A stretch of DNA of 64,000 bases from NCBI GenBank assembly GCA_030425925.1, contig JAUHZO010000001.1, forward strand, positions 186,001 to 250,000. The letters run 5' to 3'. Shown here piece after piece: positions 9,111 to 18,143 of this stretch; the stretch's first letter is position 1; every line of letters starts with the position of its first letter. Source of the stretch: Alphaproteobacteria bacterium (GTDB lineage Bacteria; Pseudomonadota; Alphaproteobacteria; Rhodobacterales; Rhodobacteraceae). The notes below the pieces were generated by a model. It searched no databases. It was not told where the DNA came from and saw only the letters and a program-made list of their open reading frames with translations. The translations under genes were made by a program, and so were the position numbers.

Positions 9111-11923
9111 CCGGGTTCAAGTCGCTGCTGGTCTCGTTGGCGATGCTGGCGCTGGCGGCGGCCATCGGCATACGGGTCATGACATTCGAGCCAAGGGTCG
9201 TGGCCTCGAACCACGCCTGGATCGACCGGGCCACCGTCAAGGCGCAGAACCGAATGACCGCCAAGCTGTTCCGCAGCGCGGTGCGGCATGGCTATATCCG
9301 CTTCGACACCGCGGACAACCGCATCGTCCTGCTGACACCGCGAGAGATCGACGCCGGCCAGGCCGAACCGCTGGAGGACCTGCCGGCAGGTTTCGGCGAC
9401 ACGTTTGGAGCCGCGGAAACCAGAAAACTGCTGGCGCGCACCCGCGGGGCGGGACCGGAAATCGGCAAGGAAATCGCGCGGCACCAGTCCAATCGCGGCC
9501 TGCTGGGCGTGCGCGATGCCGGGCTGACGTCTCGGTGTGCGACGGTCGACGATGCGGCCTGCAGCGGGCGGCCCTGGACCATCGCGCTGGCCGGGCTGGC
9601 CGAAACCGGCGGCGCGCCCGGTCTTGGCACCGATACCGCGTTTCCAGAACCCGGCATGTTCCGCGGCTTGGTCCGACCGCTGCCACCCTATTCCGGCACC
9701 TGGACAGTGCTGCCCGGGCTGAACGCCGACGGGCGCCGCTTTCGCCTGCGCCCGGTGCGCGCGCGCGCCGGGGCGACGGGGCAGGTGGTGGTCGATCTGG
9801 TCGGGGCCGCGCCTGAACTTGCACCGGAACTGCAGCCGTCGGTGCGGCACACGGCCTTCTGCCTGCCCGACGGCGTCGAGATACAGACGCTGCGCATTGC
9901 GCCCTGTGCCGATCTGAAACAGGACGACACCGCGGCTGTCGCCCACCAGTTCGCCTTTCCGGCCTCCGCATGGCAGCCCGGCAGCTGGATCGAGGCGGGT
10001 CCGGTGGAACTGCCCGCCCTGCCCGCGGGCCTGTCCCGCGCGATCGCCCGGGGGGAACTGCCGAGACTGCTGGACGATCTGGCGCTGGCACCGGAATCCG
10101 GCCTGCTGGAGCGCACGCTGGATGACCGTTTCGAACTGCGTTGCAACCGGGCGGCGTGCTGGCCCCATCTGCGCGACAGCGAGGGCAGCCGTCGGGTCGC
10201 CCGGGACCTGGTGGCCGATGCGCGCGAAAAGGAACAGATCCTTTCGCAGACCGCCACAGATGTGTCCATCGCCGATCCCGAAGGACCGGAGGACGACGAC
10301 CTGCCGGTGTTTGTCGACAACGCCTTTCTGCGCACGACACCGTCCGGCGCGCTGGAACTGACCGAGCTTGCCAGGGCCCTGCACCTGCAGCCGGCGCTGG
10401 GCGTGCCCGGGCTGGAAAACGGCAGTCTGCTGAACTTTCTGGGCCGCTTGCCCGAAGGCGTGACAGCGGGCGAGATCGAACTGACCTTCGATGCCACGAT
10501 CCAGCGTACCGCCCTGACCGTGCTGCGCGGATTCCTGCAGGATCGCGCGGTCCCGTCCGGCACCGCGATCCGCGCCGAGGCATTGCAGCAGCATGTGGCG
10601 CGCCTGCCCGGTGCCCGGGATGCCGAGCGACGCGCGGGATTTGTGCTGATCGACTTGCGCGATCAACCGGGCGCGGTGCGCGCGGCGGTGCGCTATCCGT
10701 TGTTCGATCCCAACCTGCCGATCTGGGATCTGCAAGCCCTGGCAACCGGCACGGAAAGCGCCAGCCCGGCCACGCCCACCTTCTGGCGCGGACTGGACGG
10801 CCGCACCCAGCCCGGCTCGTCGATGAAGATCATCTCGGCGCTGTCGCAGATCCGCTCGGCATTGGGGATGAACGCAGGCGTGCCCGAAGACCGCCACGAT
10901 GCCATTCGCCAGGCCGTTCTGGGGGCCGATCCGGGCAGCTACCCGTCCCGTATGGGGTTTCGCGTGGACCAGGCGCAGACAACCCTGTCGCCACAGCCGG
11001 GCTACAATGCACCAGATTTCACCTTTGCCGACCGTGGCGAGGTTCCCTTGCAATACAATGACGGCGTGCGGCAAGCCTGCCGGTCGCGCGGTGTGGCAGC
11101 GGAGTTGGCCTTTGCCGGGCGCAACTACGGTGTGTGCGAGGCAATGGCGCGATCGTCCAACATCTTTTTCGGGCGCATGGCCGTCTACGAGAACCCGCAG
11201 GCCATTGCCGCGCTGATCGACGCCGAGGCCGATCCGCGCCCCTTCACCGCGCTGGCACAAACGCTGGATGCGCTGGGGCTGGTTCGCCCGGCACCGCTGG
11301 TGCTTCTCCCACCGGACGTCGCGACGGAGGCAAGTTTTGCGCCAAGGGCCGAACGCCCGTCCCTGGTCAGCGCGCCTGACCTGGGCAAGCGGCCGGCGCC
11401 GCAAGCCCGCAACGCGTTTCACGCCCAGACCGTTGCGATCGACGCCTATGGTCAGGGGGCACAGATGGCCCCCCTTGCGATGGCCACGGCAGCCGGGGCC
11501 GTGGCGCTGAACGCCGTTGTGACGCCGCACATCGCCCGCGCCGAAGGGGCCGAGGCGCGGCCCGGCCCCCCGCTTGTGCCCGACACGACGGTGGCCGGGG
11601 CAATGCTGGACGAGCTTCGGCTGGGCATGCGGGCGGTGGTGTCACCGGGCGGCACCGGATATGCCAGCTTCAACGCAATATCGCCGAACGCCGCCTCGAT
11701 CCTGCCGCGCGTCTCTGGCAAGACGGGCACCGCAACACAGGACGACCGCCAGTCCGGCACGACATTCTACACGCACTGGTTTGTGGGCTGGGTCAGTGAC
11801 GACGCGGCCCACCCGCGCTTTGCCTTTGCATGTGCGGTCAGCCACACCACAGGTGGTTTGGTCTGTCCGGCCCTGACCGGTGCGATCCTGGGCGAACTCG
11901 ACGCCGTCGGGGCGCTGCAATGA
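9107..11923 (+). CDS. Class B penicillin-binding protein with an enlarged N-terminal region (938 aa)
   Basis: Peptidoglycan DD-transpeptidase that cross-links stem peptides in the periplasm. One N-terminal membrane anchor (about residues 5-25) is followed by about 430 residues of non-catalytic region with several Cys residues and no recognised domain. The transpeptidase domain opens near residue 458 (LTFDATIQRTAL). All three catalytic motifs are present: SSMK with nucleophile Ser571, SSN at 683-685, and KTGT at 872-875. At 938 residues it is much longer than PBP2 or FtsI (about 580-650). GTG 9107 is preferred because it overlaps the upstream stop and puts the anchor at the N-terminus. Its stop overlaps the start of a SEDS gene (ATGA), the usual partner arrangement of class B PBPs. 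Confidence 0.9.
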   Translation: MTGFKSLLVSLAMLALAAAIGIRVMTFEPRVVASNHAWIDRATVKAQNRMTAKLFRSAVRHGYIRFDTADNRIVLLTPREIDAGQAEPLEDLPAGFGDTFGAAETRKLLARTRGAGPEIGKEIARHQSNRGLLGVRDAGLTSRCATVDDAACSGRPWTIALAGLAETGGAPGLGTDTAFPEPGMFRGLVRPLPPYSGTWTVLPGLNADGRRFRLRPVRARAGATGQVVVDLVGAAPELAPELQPSVRHTAFCLPDGVEIQTLRIAPCADLKQDDTAAVAHQFAFPASAWQPGSWIEAGPVELPALPAGLSRAIARGELPRLLDDLALAPESGLLERTLDDRFELRCNRAACWPHLRDSEGSRRVARDLVADAREKEQILSQTATDVSIADPEGPEDDDLPVFVDNAFLRTTPSGALELTELARALHLQPALGVPGLENGSLLNFLGRLPEGVTAGEIELTFDATIQRTALTVLRGFLQDRAVPSGTAIRAEALQQHVARLPGARDAERRAGFVLIDLRDQPGAVRAAVRYPLFDPNLPIWDLQALATGTESASPATPTFWRGLDGRTQPGSSMKIISALSQIRSALGMNAGVPEDRHDAIRQAVLGADPGSYPSRMGFRVDQAQTTLSPQPGYNAPDFTFADRGEVPLQYNDGVRQACRSRGVAAELAFAGRNYGVCEAMARSSNIFFGRMAVYENPQAIAALIDAEADPRPFTALAQTLDALGLVRPAPLVLLPPDVATEASFAPRAERPSLVSAPDLGKRPAPQARNAFHAQTVAIDAYGQGAQMAPLAMATAAGAVALNAVVTPHIARAEGAEARPGPPLVPDTTVAGAMLDELRLGMRAVVSPGGTGYASFNAISPNAASILPRVSGKTGTATQDDRQSGTTFYTHWFVGWVSDDAAHPRFAFACAVSHTTGGLVCPALTGAILGELDAVGALQ

Positions 11924-14900
11924 ACGACGGCGCAGTCCGGTTCCTGGGCAAGATCGTCAGCGTCGTCCTGATCGCCATCGTGCTGGCGCTGGGATGGCTG
12001 TGGTATACGCTTTACGCCGACAAGATGGCCACCCTGCCCGCGGTCCGGACGCTGGAAAGACTGGCCGTTCCCATTCCCGACAGCGGCAGCGAGGACGACG
12101 CGGTGATCTTCGGCCGCATCGAACTGGGCCAGACCGAAGGCCTCGACAGCGCGGAAATCCGTCACATCGCCCTCTACGGCGGCCCGGAAGGCCCGTCCAT
12201 CGCCAATGTGGCCGGGCAGCGGCTTTTGCAGTTGAGGTATGAAGAGGCCTCGCTGCCCAACATGACAGCCTTGCTGGGCGATGGCGACGTCCTGCAGCTT
12301 GGCGCCGCGAGCTACGGCATCGCGATCGACGGCGCGCAGCTGAGCCTGACGCGTGAGGGGACGGAGGCCCCGGTACTGACCCTGCCGCGCAGTTACGGCA
12401 CCCGCCAGCCGGGCCTGCGCACATGGCCGTCACGCTCGGTCTCTATCGGCGGGCGGGTGGCGCATGATCCGGACCTGCTGTCCTATCCCGGCTGGATCGG
12501 GCGGCAGAAGCGCCTGATCGAGGCCTGGGCGCTGCAGCGCGCGGCCCCCGCGATCCTGCTGCCACAGCCCGACATCCCGGAAGACAGCGCCACCATCGCA
12601 CGCGGCGCGAACGGCTACCTGTTGCGTCTGAAGCGTGGCATGGTGGCGGTGCTCTGCCCGAAAGACGGGACCTGTTACCAGGTGGGCCGCCAGCGGTGGC
12701 CGCTGCAGGGGTCCGACCGGCTGGGCGACCTGCAAGAGATCATCGCGGGGCGCACGACCTATGCCGTGGACATCGAAGGCAGAGAGGTTCTGTTCCGCCC
12801 TGTCGAACGAGGACACTGGCTGCCGCTGCGCGATGTGCCCGACGTCCCCGGTGCCAGGTATACCCCCAAGTTCAAGCGCGGCCTTCCCGCCGATGCCGCT
12901 CCGCCCGGGGCCCTGGCGGCGCTGACCGGACTGTTCATCCAACCCTCGCTGGTGGCGCTGGTCACGTTTGCCGCCATCTTTGCCGCTTTCCGCGTCCCCA
13001 TCGGCTCGCGTCCCCTGGCCGGGGCGGCGGTCCTGCTGGCGGTCTGGCTGGGCACCATCGCGGCCACTCCGGCGACCACGCAGAACGGGTTCATCACCAA
13101 CCGGCCGGAACTGCTGTTCCTGGTTGCCGCACTTGCCCTGTTCGTCCAGCCCGCCCGTGCCGCGCTGGCGCTGGCAACGCGCGGCAACCCGCTGTCGCGT
13201 GGGCTGGGCGACAATCTGGACTTCGTCAAGAGCCGGATCGGTACCGACCAACTGCTGTTCACACCGCTGGGCGTGGCGCTCCTTGTGGCGCTGTCCTTCA
13301 CGGACTGGCTGGGTATCTCGACCCCCGGAGTGCAAGACAGAAACACCGATCTGTTCCACGCCCATGTCGCGGTGATCGCCCTGTTCATGCTGGTGCTGTT
13401 GGGCATGATGCGGCTGTTGCGGGTCTCGACCGCCGGAAACGCGATGCTGGTGGTGTTCTGGGGCGCTGCGACCGTGGTCTCGGCGCTTGGGGCGGTATCG
13501 CTGGCCTATCTGGCCCTCGGTCACCGCTTTGCCGTGCACGAGCAGCTTTATGACAGGCACCTGCTGGCCTTGGGGGCGATCGGCACGGTTTCAGCCGTAT
13601 TGGTCTGGTCCGACCCTCGGGCATTGATCGAAGCGCTCAAGGCGTTCTTTCGCTGGAGCTACCGCAGCCTGCGGGTGGAGTTGCGCTGGCTGCTGGCGGC
13701 GGTTGGCGTTGTCATCGGTCTGCTGGTCGGGATCCTGTCGTGGTGGGCGCTGGCGGTGACCGACCTGTCCGCGTTGCTGCCCGCCCGCGACAGCCTCCAG
13801 CCCGCCCCGATTGCGGTTGCCGTGCTGGTGCTCGGACTGATCGGGCTCACGGTGTTTCGCAAGCGGCACGGCCTTGGCACGTTGCTGCACCGGCGCATCA
13901 CGATCCCGTCTGTTGTGCTGGTGGTGCTGTCTCTGGCCATGGGGGCGCTGGTCTTCGTCACGCCCGAGGCCGGGATCGGCGGCGTGCAGCCCAGCGAACT
14001 GGCCAAGACCTGGCTGGCCGTGCTGCTGGCCCTGATCCTGGCGGGCAGCCTCGAGCGGCGCGAATGGCTTCTGTCGTTCGAACGCGGCGCCTCGTTGATC
14101 CTGCTGATCCTGGTCTATCTGATGGTGGCGCTGTTCTTTGCCGCCGGCAGCTTCATCAATTTCGACCTGTCGCCCATCGCCATCATCCTCGCGATGACCT
14201 CGGTTTCGCTGGCCGCGATGGGGGTCTATTTCTTCTTTGCCTGGCTGCCGCGTCCGCTGCGCCTGCTGCTGGCCGCGATCGTTCTGCTGGCACTGGTGGC
14301 AGGGGGGGCAAGCGCCATGTCGCTGGCTGCGGCCTGCATCCTGCTGCTGATCCTTGTGACCATGCGCGGCGCCCCCGGAGACGTGCGCCAGCGCATTCCC
14401 TCCATCGGCATGATCCGGTCGGAATGGTACCTCGGGGCCCGCAACATGGAGCGCAACACCCTGCCCACGCTGGCCGACCTGACAAAGGCCGCGGGTGCGC
14501 TCGTGCTGCTGGTCGGTGTCTGGATGCTCGTCGTTCAGCCGGGGGCCGCCCGGGTGGCGGACTTTGTCAACGAAACCGACAAGCTGGAGACCCTGCAGGC
14601 CGATCTGGGGGTGATCGACATGCCGTCGGTGCCGCAGGAACGCGTGCTGGCCTTTCAGGACGCCAACCTGTTCAAGGCACCCGATGGCGCAAACGGCGCA
14701 CTGGTGGTGGAACATCCCGACCATTCGCTTCAGGTGCGCAAATCGCGCGAGGTTCTGGCGGCAACCGGCTGCGGTCTTGTGGACCAAGTGTCGGGGTATG
14801 TGCCCCCGGCCCTGGCCGACGTCCTGCGCCCGGTGGTTCAGCAGGCAGAGCGGGCGGTGTCGGTCTTTGCCGACCCGCGGGCCGTTTGTCCGCGGCACGA

Positions 14901-15390
14901 CACCATCTTTCCCTTTGACGGGGCGGTCCCGGGCGCGGTGATCCGCGTGCCTGCGATCCAGGACGATTTTGCAACGACCTTCCTGATTGGCAGTCTTGGC
15001 ATGGATGCCGGGCTGATCCTGATCGTGGCGCAGGCGATCATGGTCACCGCCATGATCGCCATCGGCGTGAACGGCCTGCTGCAGACCGGCGATCTGCCCA
15101 GCTTTCAGGGGGTCGGCACCTTTGGTGCCGTTGCCGTCGGCAACCTCGCAGTGATCCTGTCATGCCAGTTCGTGCTTTCATGGAGCAATATCTTCGGGCT
15201 TCTGCCGGTTGTGGGGCAACCGATGACCTTTGCCTCGTTCGGGGCCTCGCACCATCTGGCCTTTGGCCTGCCCGCGGTTGCGCTTACCGTGGCCGTGGCG
15301 ATGACCACAAAGCCCGAAGCGTTGCAGGCCCGCGTGGCCCAGCCGATCCATGGCCTGACGCTGCGCCGGTTCTGGGGGCCGGTCTGGTAG
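11920..15390 (+). CDS. SEDS-family (FtsW/RodA-like) glycan polymerase with extra extracytoplasmic domain (1156 aa)
   Basis: SEDS proteins polymerise lipid II into glycan strands together with a class B PBP. Family signatures are visible: GVQPSELAK (about residues 688-696, compare QPSELAK in FtsW/RodA), IQDDF (about 1013) and GLLPVVGQPMTFASFG near residue 1094, which matches the family's LPTKGxxLPFxSYGGSS. Unusual parts are an N-terminal anchor (8-30) followed by about 300 extracytoplasmic residues of beta-rich character, additional membrane helices from about 337 onward, and a long loop (about 884-1012) where SEDS proteins carry the catalytic extracellular loop. FtsW and RodA are about 370-420 residues, so this protein is nearly three times longer. 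It starts within the stop of the PBP gene. I infer a dedicated polymerase-transpeptidase pair. Confidence 0.88.
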   Translation: MNDGAVRFLGKIVSVVLIAIVLALGWLWYTLYADKMATLPAVRTLERLAVPIPDSGSEDDAVIFGRIELGQTEGLDSAEIRHIALYGGPEGPSIANVAGQRLLQLRYEEASLPNMTALLGDGDVLQLGAASYGIAIDGAQLSLTREGTEAPVLTLPRSYGTRQPGLRTWPSRSVSIGGRVAHDPDLLSYPGWIGRQKRLIEAWALQRAAPAILLPQPDIPEDSATIARGANGYLLRLKRGMVAVLCPKDGTCYQVGRQRWPLQGSDRLGDLQEIIAGRTTYAVDIEGREVLFRPVERGHWLPLRDVPDVPGARYTPKFKRGLPADAAPPGALAALTGLFIQPSLVALVTFAAIFAAFRVPIGSRPLAGAAVLLAVWLGTIAATPATTQNGFITNRPELLFLVAALALFVQPARAALALATRGNPLSRGLGDNLDFVKSRIGTDQLLFTPLGVALLVALSFTDWLGISTPGVQDRNTDLFHAHVAVIALFMLVLLGMMRLLRVSTAGNAMLVVFWGAATVVSALGAVSLAYLALGHRFAVHEQLYDRHLLALGAIGTVSAVLVWSDPRALIEALKAFFRWSYRSLRVELRWLLAAVGVVIGLLVGILSWWALAVTDLSALLPARDSLQPAPIAVAVLVLGLIGLTVFRKRHGLGTLLHRRITIPSVVLVVLSLAMGALVFVTPEAGIGGVQPSELAKTWLAVLLALILAGSLERREWLLSFERGASLILLILVYLMVALFFAAGSFINFDLSPIAIILAMTSVSLAAMGVYFFFAWLPRPLRLLLAAIVLLALVAGGASAMSLAAACILLLILVTMRGAPGDVRQRIPSIGMIRSEWYLGARNMERNTLPTLADLTKAAGALVLLVGVWMLVVQPGAARVADFVNETDKLETLQADLGVIDMPSVPQERVLAFQDANLFKAPDGANGALVVEHPDHSLQVRKSREVLAATGCGLVDQVSGYVPPALADVLRPVVQQAERAVSVFADPRAVCPRHDTIFPFDGAVPGAVIRVPAIQDDFATTFLIGSLGMDAGLILIVAQAIMVTAMIAIGVNGLLQTGDLPSFQGVGTFGAVAVGNLAVILSCQFVLSWSNIFGLLPVVGQPMTFASFGASHHLAFGLPAVALTVAVAMTTKPEALQARVAQPIHGLTLRRFWGPVW

Positions 15391-15397
15391 GTCTGAC

Positions 15398-18001
15398 TCA
15401 GTAGGGCCGCCGCCGCGGATCGGACAGACCCGTGATGGCACCGGCCAGCACAAGGGCAAGCATCCAGCCGGTCAGCACCATCAGGGCCTCCAGTGCCATG
15501 GCCACGGCCAGTATCGGTTCGTTGAAGGCCGAGCGCGCCCGGTCGCTGGACGTGTCGCTGTCACCGCCCGGTCCACCGGTGCCCGCTGCGCGCCCGGAAC
15601 CGTCTGTTGCCTCGCCCGTAGCGTCGTCCGCGTCGTCCTCACGGTCCGGAAGGTCACTCTGCTTTGTGCCCTGCGCCTCGCTGATATCCCTGTCGTCATA
15701 CCGCCCCGTTGTCAGGTCCGGCAATGTCACGCGGATCGACCAGTCCTTTTCCTGCCGCAGGTCCAGAAGCGGAATGACCACATCCGCCGAATACAGCCAC
15801 GGACTGAAGGTGGAGTATTCCGCCGGCAGGAAGATCGCGCAGGTCTCGCCGCGCAACTCGGGGCGGAAACTCGATACGACGTGCCGCCAGACGTCGTGCT
15901 CGTCCACCCGTTTGTCCCGGTCACGACAGGCCGCGGACCAGCGGTTCGAGCCAGAGCCGTCGCAATACCGTTTGGCGTAGCGCGCGCGCAACGTGGCCAC
16001 CCATTTCTCCGGCGTGATGGCCTCTGGCCGCGCCCAGTTGTGACGGCAGGCGTGGAAATGGTCCGACAGGTGGAGCCGATCATGGAAATCATGGTTCTTG
16101 TTGGCCCCGTTCCCGTATTCGTCAACAGCGCTCAGGCTCTTTTTCAGCGCGACAAAATCCAGCGGCCCGGCCAGCGGACCGACCGTGCCGCGCGTGCCCG
16201 CCTTCATTTCATTTTCGGCATCGTTTTCGGCATCGTTCGCGTCGTCCTGTTGCAAATGCAGTCCGCGATAGCGCAGTTCCATATGGATCCAGTCGCGTTT
16301 CGACGCGACAAAGGCCGCGCGCTCCGGGCTCATGGCTCCGCGATTGGCCAAAAGATCGGCACCCATTACACCGAACAGCCATAGCATGACGATCTGCCCC
16401 ACCACTTTCAGCGGCTTGACCCCGCCGCGAATGGTGATCAGCACCAGCCAGTCGAAGAACATTGCCGGATAAGAGGTCGGCTTCTTGAGCAACCTAGTAC
16501 CGAGCATCATCGCGAACCCGAACCCGAACACCAAAGCGGCAATACGCGAGGATGTCCACCAACCTGCTATGGGATCCGCGGCAGCAGCGCAATGGATGAA
16601 CAAGTAAATAACGCAACCAAGAAATGCGCCGAAGCATAGGAAGAAAGAAGTTACGGGAAAGCGTCCCAGCCACGGAATACGCCGCACCCAGCCGGAGAAC
16701 ATTTCTCGATAGTCCTCGGCCAGGGCCAGTTCCTTTTCGGCAATGACCATACTATCGGCGGCGCGCATGTCGCCCTGGGCCATCAACGCCTGGGCCAGAC
16801 GTGTCAGCGACCGACGTTCGGACTCCGGAGCCAGCGCGGCCAGCGGTCTGAGGATGGCCGCCCGCTGCGCAACGTTGTTCCTGGACTTGCCGTCGTCGCC
16901 GATCCACGGATCGACGCTGGCCCGGGCCAGCAGCGCCTGGTGCAACCCCCGCGGCGTTGCGGCGGCAACCGGCGGATCCAGTGCAAGCCGGGACGGCGGA
17001 AGACCGATGGCGTCGGCGGTCATGGCCTCAAGACGCAGATGCCCGAGATCGGCATGGGCCAGGTCCAGAAGCGACAACCGCCCCACCTCGTCTTCGCCAG
17101 TTTTGGTGAGGATACTGGGCGTAAGCCCGTCAAGCGTCAGGCGATGCTCGACCCGCAAACCGCGGCCCGAAACAAGCACCTCGCAGACCCTTTCCGGGTG
17201 TGGCGGACCGCCGGAAAGGCCCAGTGCCTGACGGAATACCGCTCTTTCCAGGTTGATACGGTGCCCGGACCCAAGGCCAATCGGCGGGAACGAGGCAAGG
17301 TTTTGCTGCCTCGTGTCTTGGTCCGCCGAAACAGACAGGTCCTCGGCCTCGAAACGGAACAGGTGGATTTCCGCCGTTCCCTCGACAAAGGCATCACCGA
17401 GATCACAATGCAGATACGGCATTGAAAGCGGTTCGTCGTTTCCGTCGCGCCTTTCCAGAACCGCGAATTCGCCCTGTTTCCTCTCAACCATCCTGATCGA
17501 CAACCGCCGCGAGACATGCACCGTTCCGAGATCCAGACCCAGTACAGCAAGCGGCGTCATGCCAGCGAACGAGGATACTGCGCCCGCGATGCTGATGTCC
17601 AACGTGTCGATCGTTGCGCCTTCGAGGTTCAAACCGGTGCTTTTGCGGCTCGGTTCCGTCGGGCAAAAGATGCAGTCTTCGAAAACCACCCGCCGGGCAT
17701 GGACAGCGCTCAGATCGGCAGTACTATGAAACGCACATTTCCTGAACACGATCTCGTCGGTACGCAGGGCTTTGAACGAGACACCCGCTTCAAACGTGTT
17801 GTTGCGAAATTCGAGCCGCCCGTATTTTTCGCCGTCGGCACAAAGCAGCTTCCGGAACTTGGTCTTGTCACCAAAGGTCAGCGATCGTCCCGCGCCCTGC
17901 AACTCGACACAGTTGAAGTCGTCCTTGGACTGCTGCGGTTTCTCTGGCGGGAAGGTCCCTGTCAAGTTTTGCTCTTTTGCAGGTAATCGATAGACTGTCA
18001 T
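15398..18001 (-). CDS. Membrane protein with pentapeptide/beta-helix-like N-terminal half (867 aa), unknown function
   Basis: The first half contains successive short strands of the form VFRKCAF, VVFEDCIF and LEFRNNTF, like the rungs of a pentapeptide or right-handed beta-helix protein. About four hydrophobic segments follow near residues 447-545 and one more near 828-860. Between them lies a soluble region rich in His, Cys and charged residues (about 560-760), and the part before the last helix is Asp/Ser/Gly-rich and probably disordered. ATG 18001 is used because AAGGTCGGG precedes it and the frame upstream loses the repeat pattern. The gene converges on the SEDS gene with only 7 bases between stops and no terminator, and it diverges from the coiled-coil membrane protein gene at 18144. 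Confidence 0.75.
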   Translation of the reverse strand: MTVYRLPAKEQNLTGTFPPEKPQQSKDDFNCVELQGAGRSLTFGDKTKFRKLLCADGEKYGRLEFRNNTFEAGVSFKALRTDEIVFRKCAFHSTADLSAVHARRVVFEDCIFCPTEPSRKSTGLNLEGATIDTLDISIAGAVSSFAGMTPLAVLGLDLGTVHVSRRLSIRMVERKQGEFAVLERRDGNDEPLSMPYLHCDLGDAFVEGTAEIHLFRFEAEDLSVSADQDTRQQNLASFPPIGLGSGHRINLERAVFRQALGLSGGPPHPERVCEVLVSGRGLRVEHRLTLDGLTPSILTKTGEDEVGRLSLLDLAHADLGHLRLEAMTADAIGLPPSRLALDPPVAAATPRGLHQALLARASVDPWIGDDGKSRNNVAQRAAILRPLAALAPESERRSLTRLAQALMAQGDMRAADSMVIAEKELALAEDYREMFSGWVRRIPWLGRFPVTSFFLCFGAFLGCVIYLFIHCAAAADPIAGWWTSSRIAALVFGFGFAMMLGTRLLKKPTSYPAMFFDWLVLITIRGGVKPLKVVGQIVMLWLFGVMGADLLANRGAMSPERAAFVASKRDWIHMELRYRGLHLQQDDANDAENDAENEMKAGTRGTVGPLAGPLDFVALKKSLSAVDEYGNGANKNHDFHDRLHLSDHFHACRHNWARPEAITPEKWVATLRARYAKRYCDGSGSNRWSAACRDRDKRVDEHDVWRHVVSSFRPELRGETCAIFLPAEYSTFSPWLYSADVVIPLLDLRQEKDWSIRVTLPDLTTGRYDDRDISEAQGTKQSDLPDREDDADDATGEATDGSGRAAGTGGPGGDSDTSSDRARSAFNEPILAVAMALEALMVLTGWMLALVLAGAITGLSDPRRRPY

Positions 18002-18143
18002 TGTCCCGACCTTGAAAAACACGCACGCAAATGTGACATATAACACGAAGTGTTGACACAAATTCACCTTTGACGCGAGATCATTCTGCGGACCCGTCAG
18101 GATTGCCGGCCCCGCACCACAACAGCAAACGGAGGGTAGTGCC
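18002..18143. promoter_or_regulatory. Divergent promoter region with 13-bp palindrome
   Basis: This AT-rich gap separates two divergent block genes. A perfect palindrome AACAC-GAA-GTGTT lies at 18042-18054, and TTGACA (18053-18058) begins inside its right arm, in position to be the -35 of the plus-strand gene. No good -10 follows at 16-18 bp. On the opposite strand TTATAT overlaps the left side. A regulator bound to the palindrome could control both genes. The plus-strand start has a strong GGAGGG at 18131-18136. Confidence 0.4.

Noticed and set aside
9053-11530. Long open frame (about 825 codons) antisense to the PBP gene
   Set aside because: It has no recognisable domain, is very rich in Arg, Gly and His, and lies opposite a gene with clear catalytic motifs. 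It is a shadow of GC-rich codon use.
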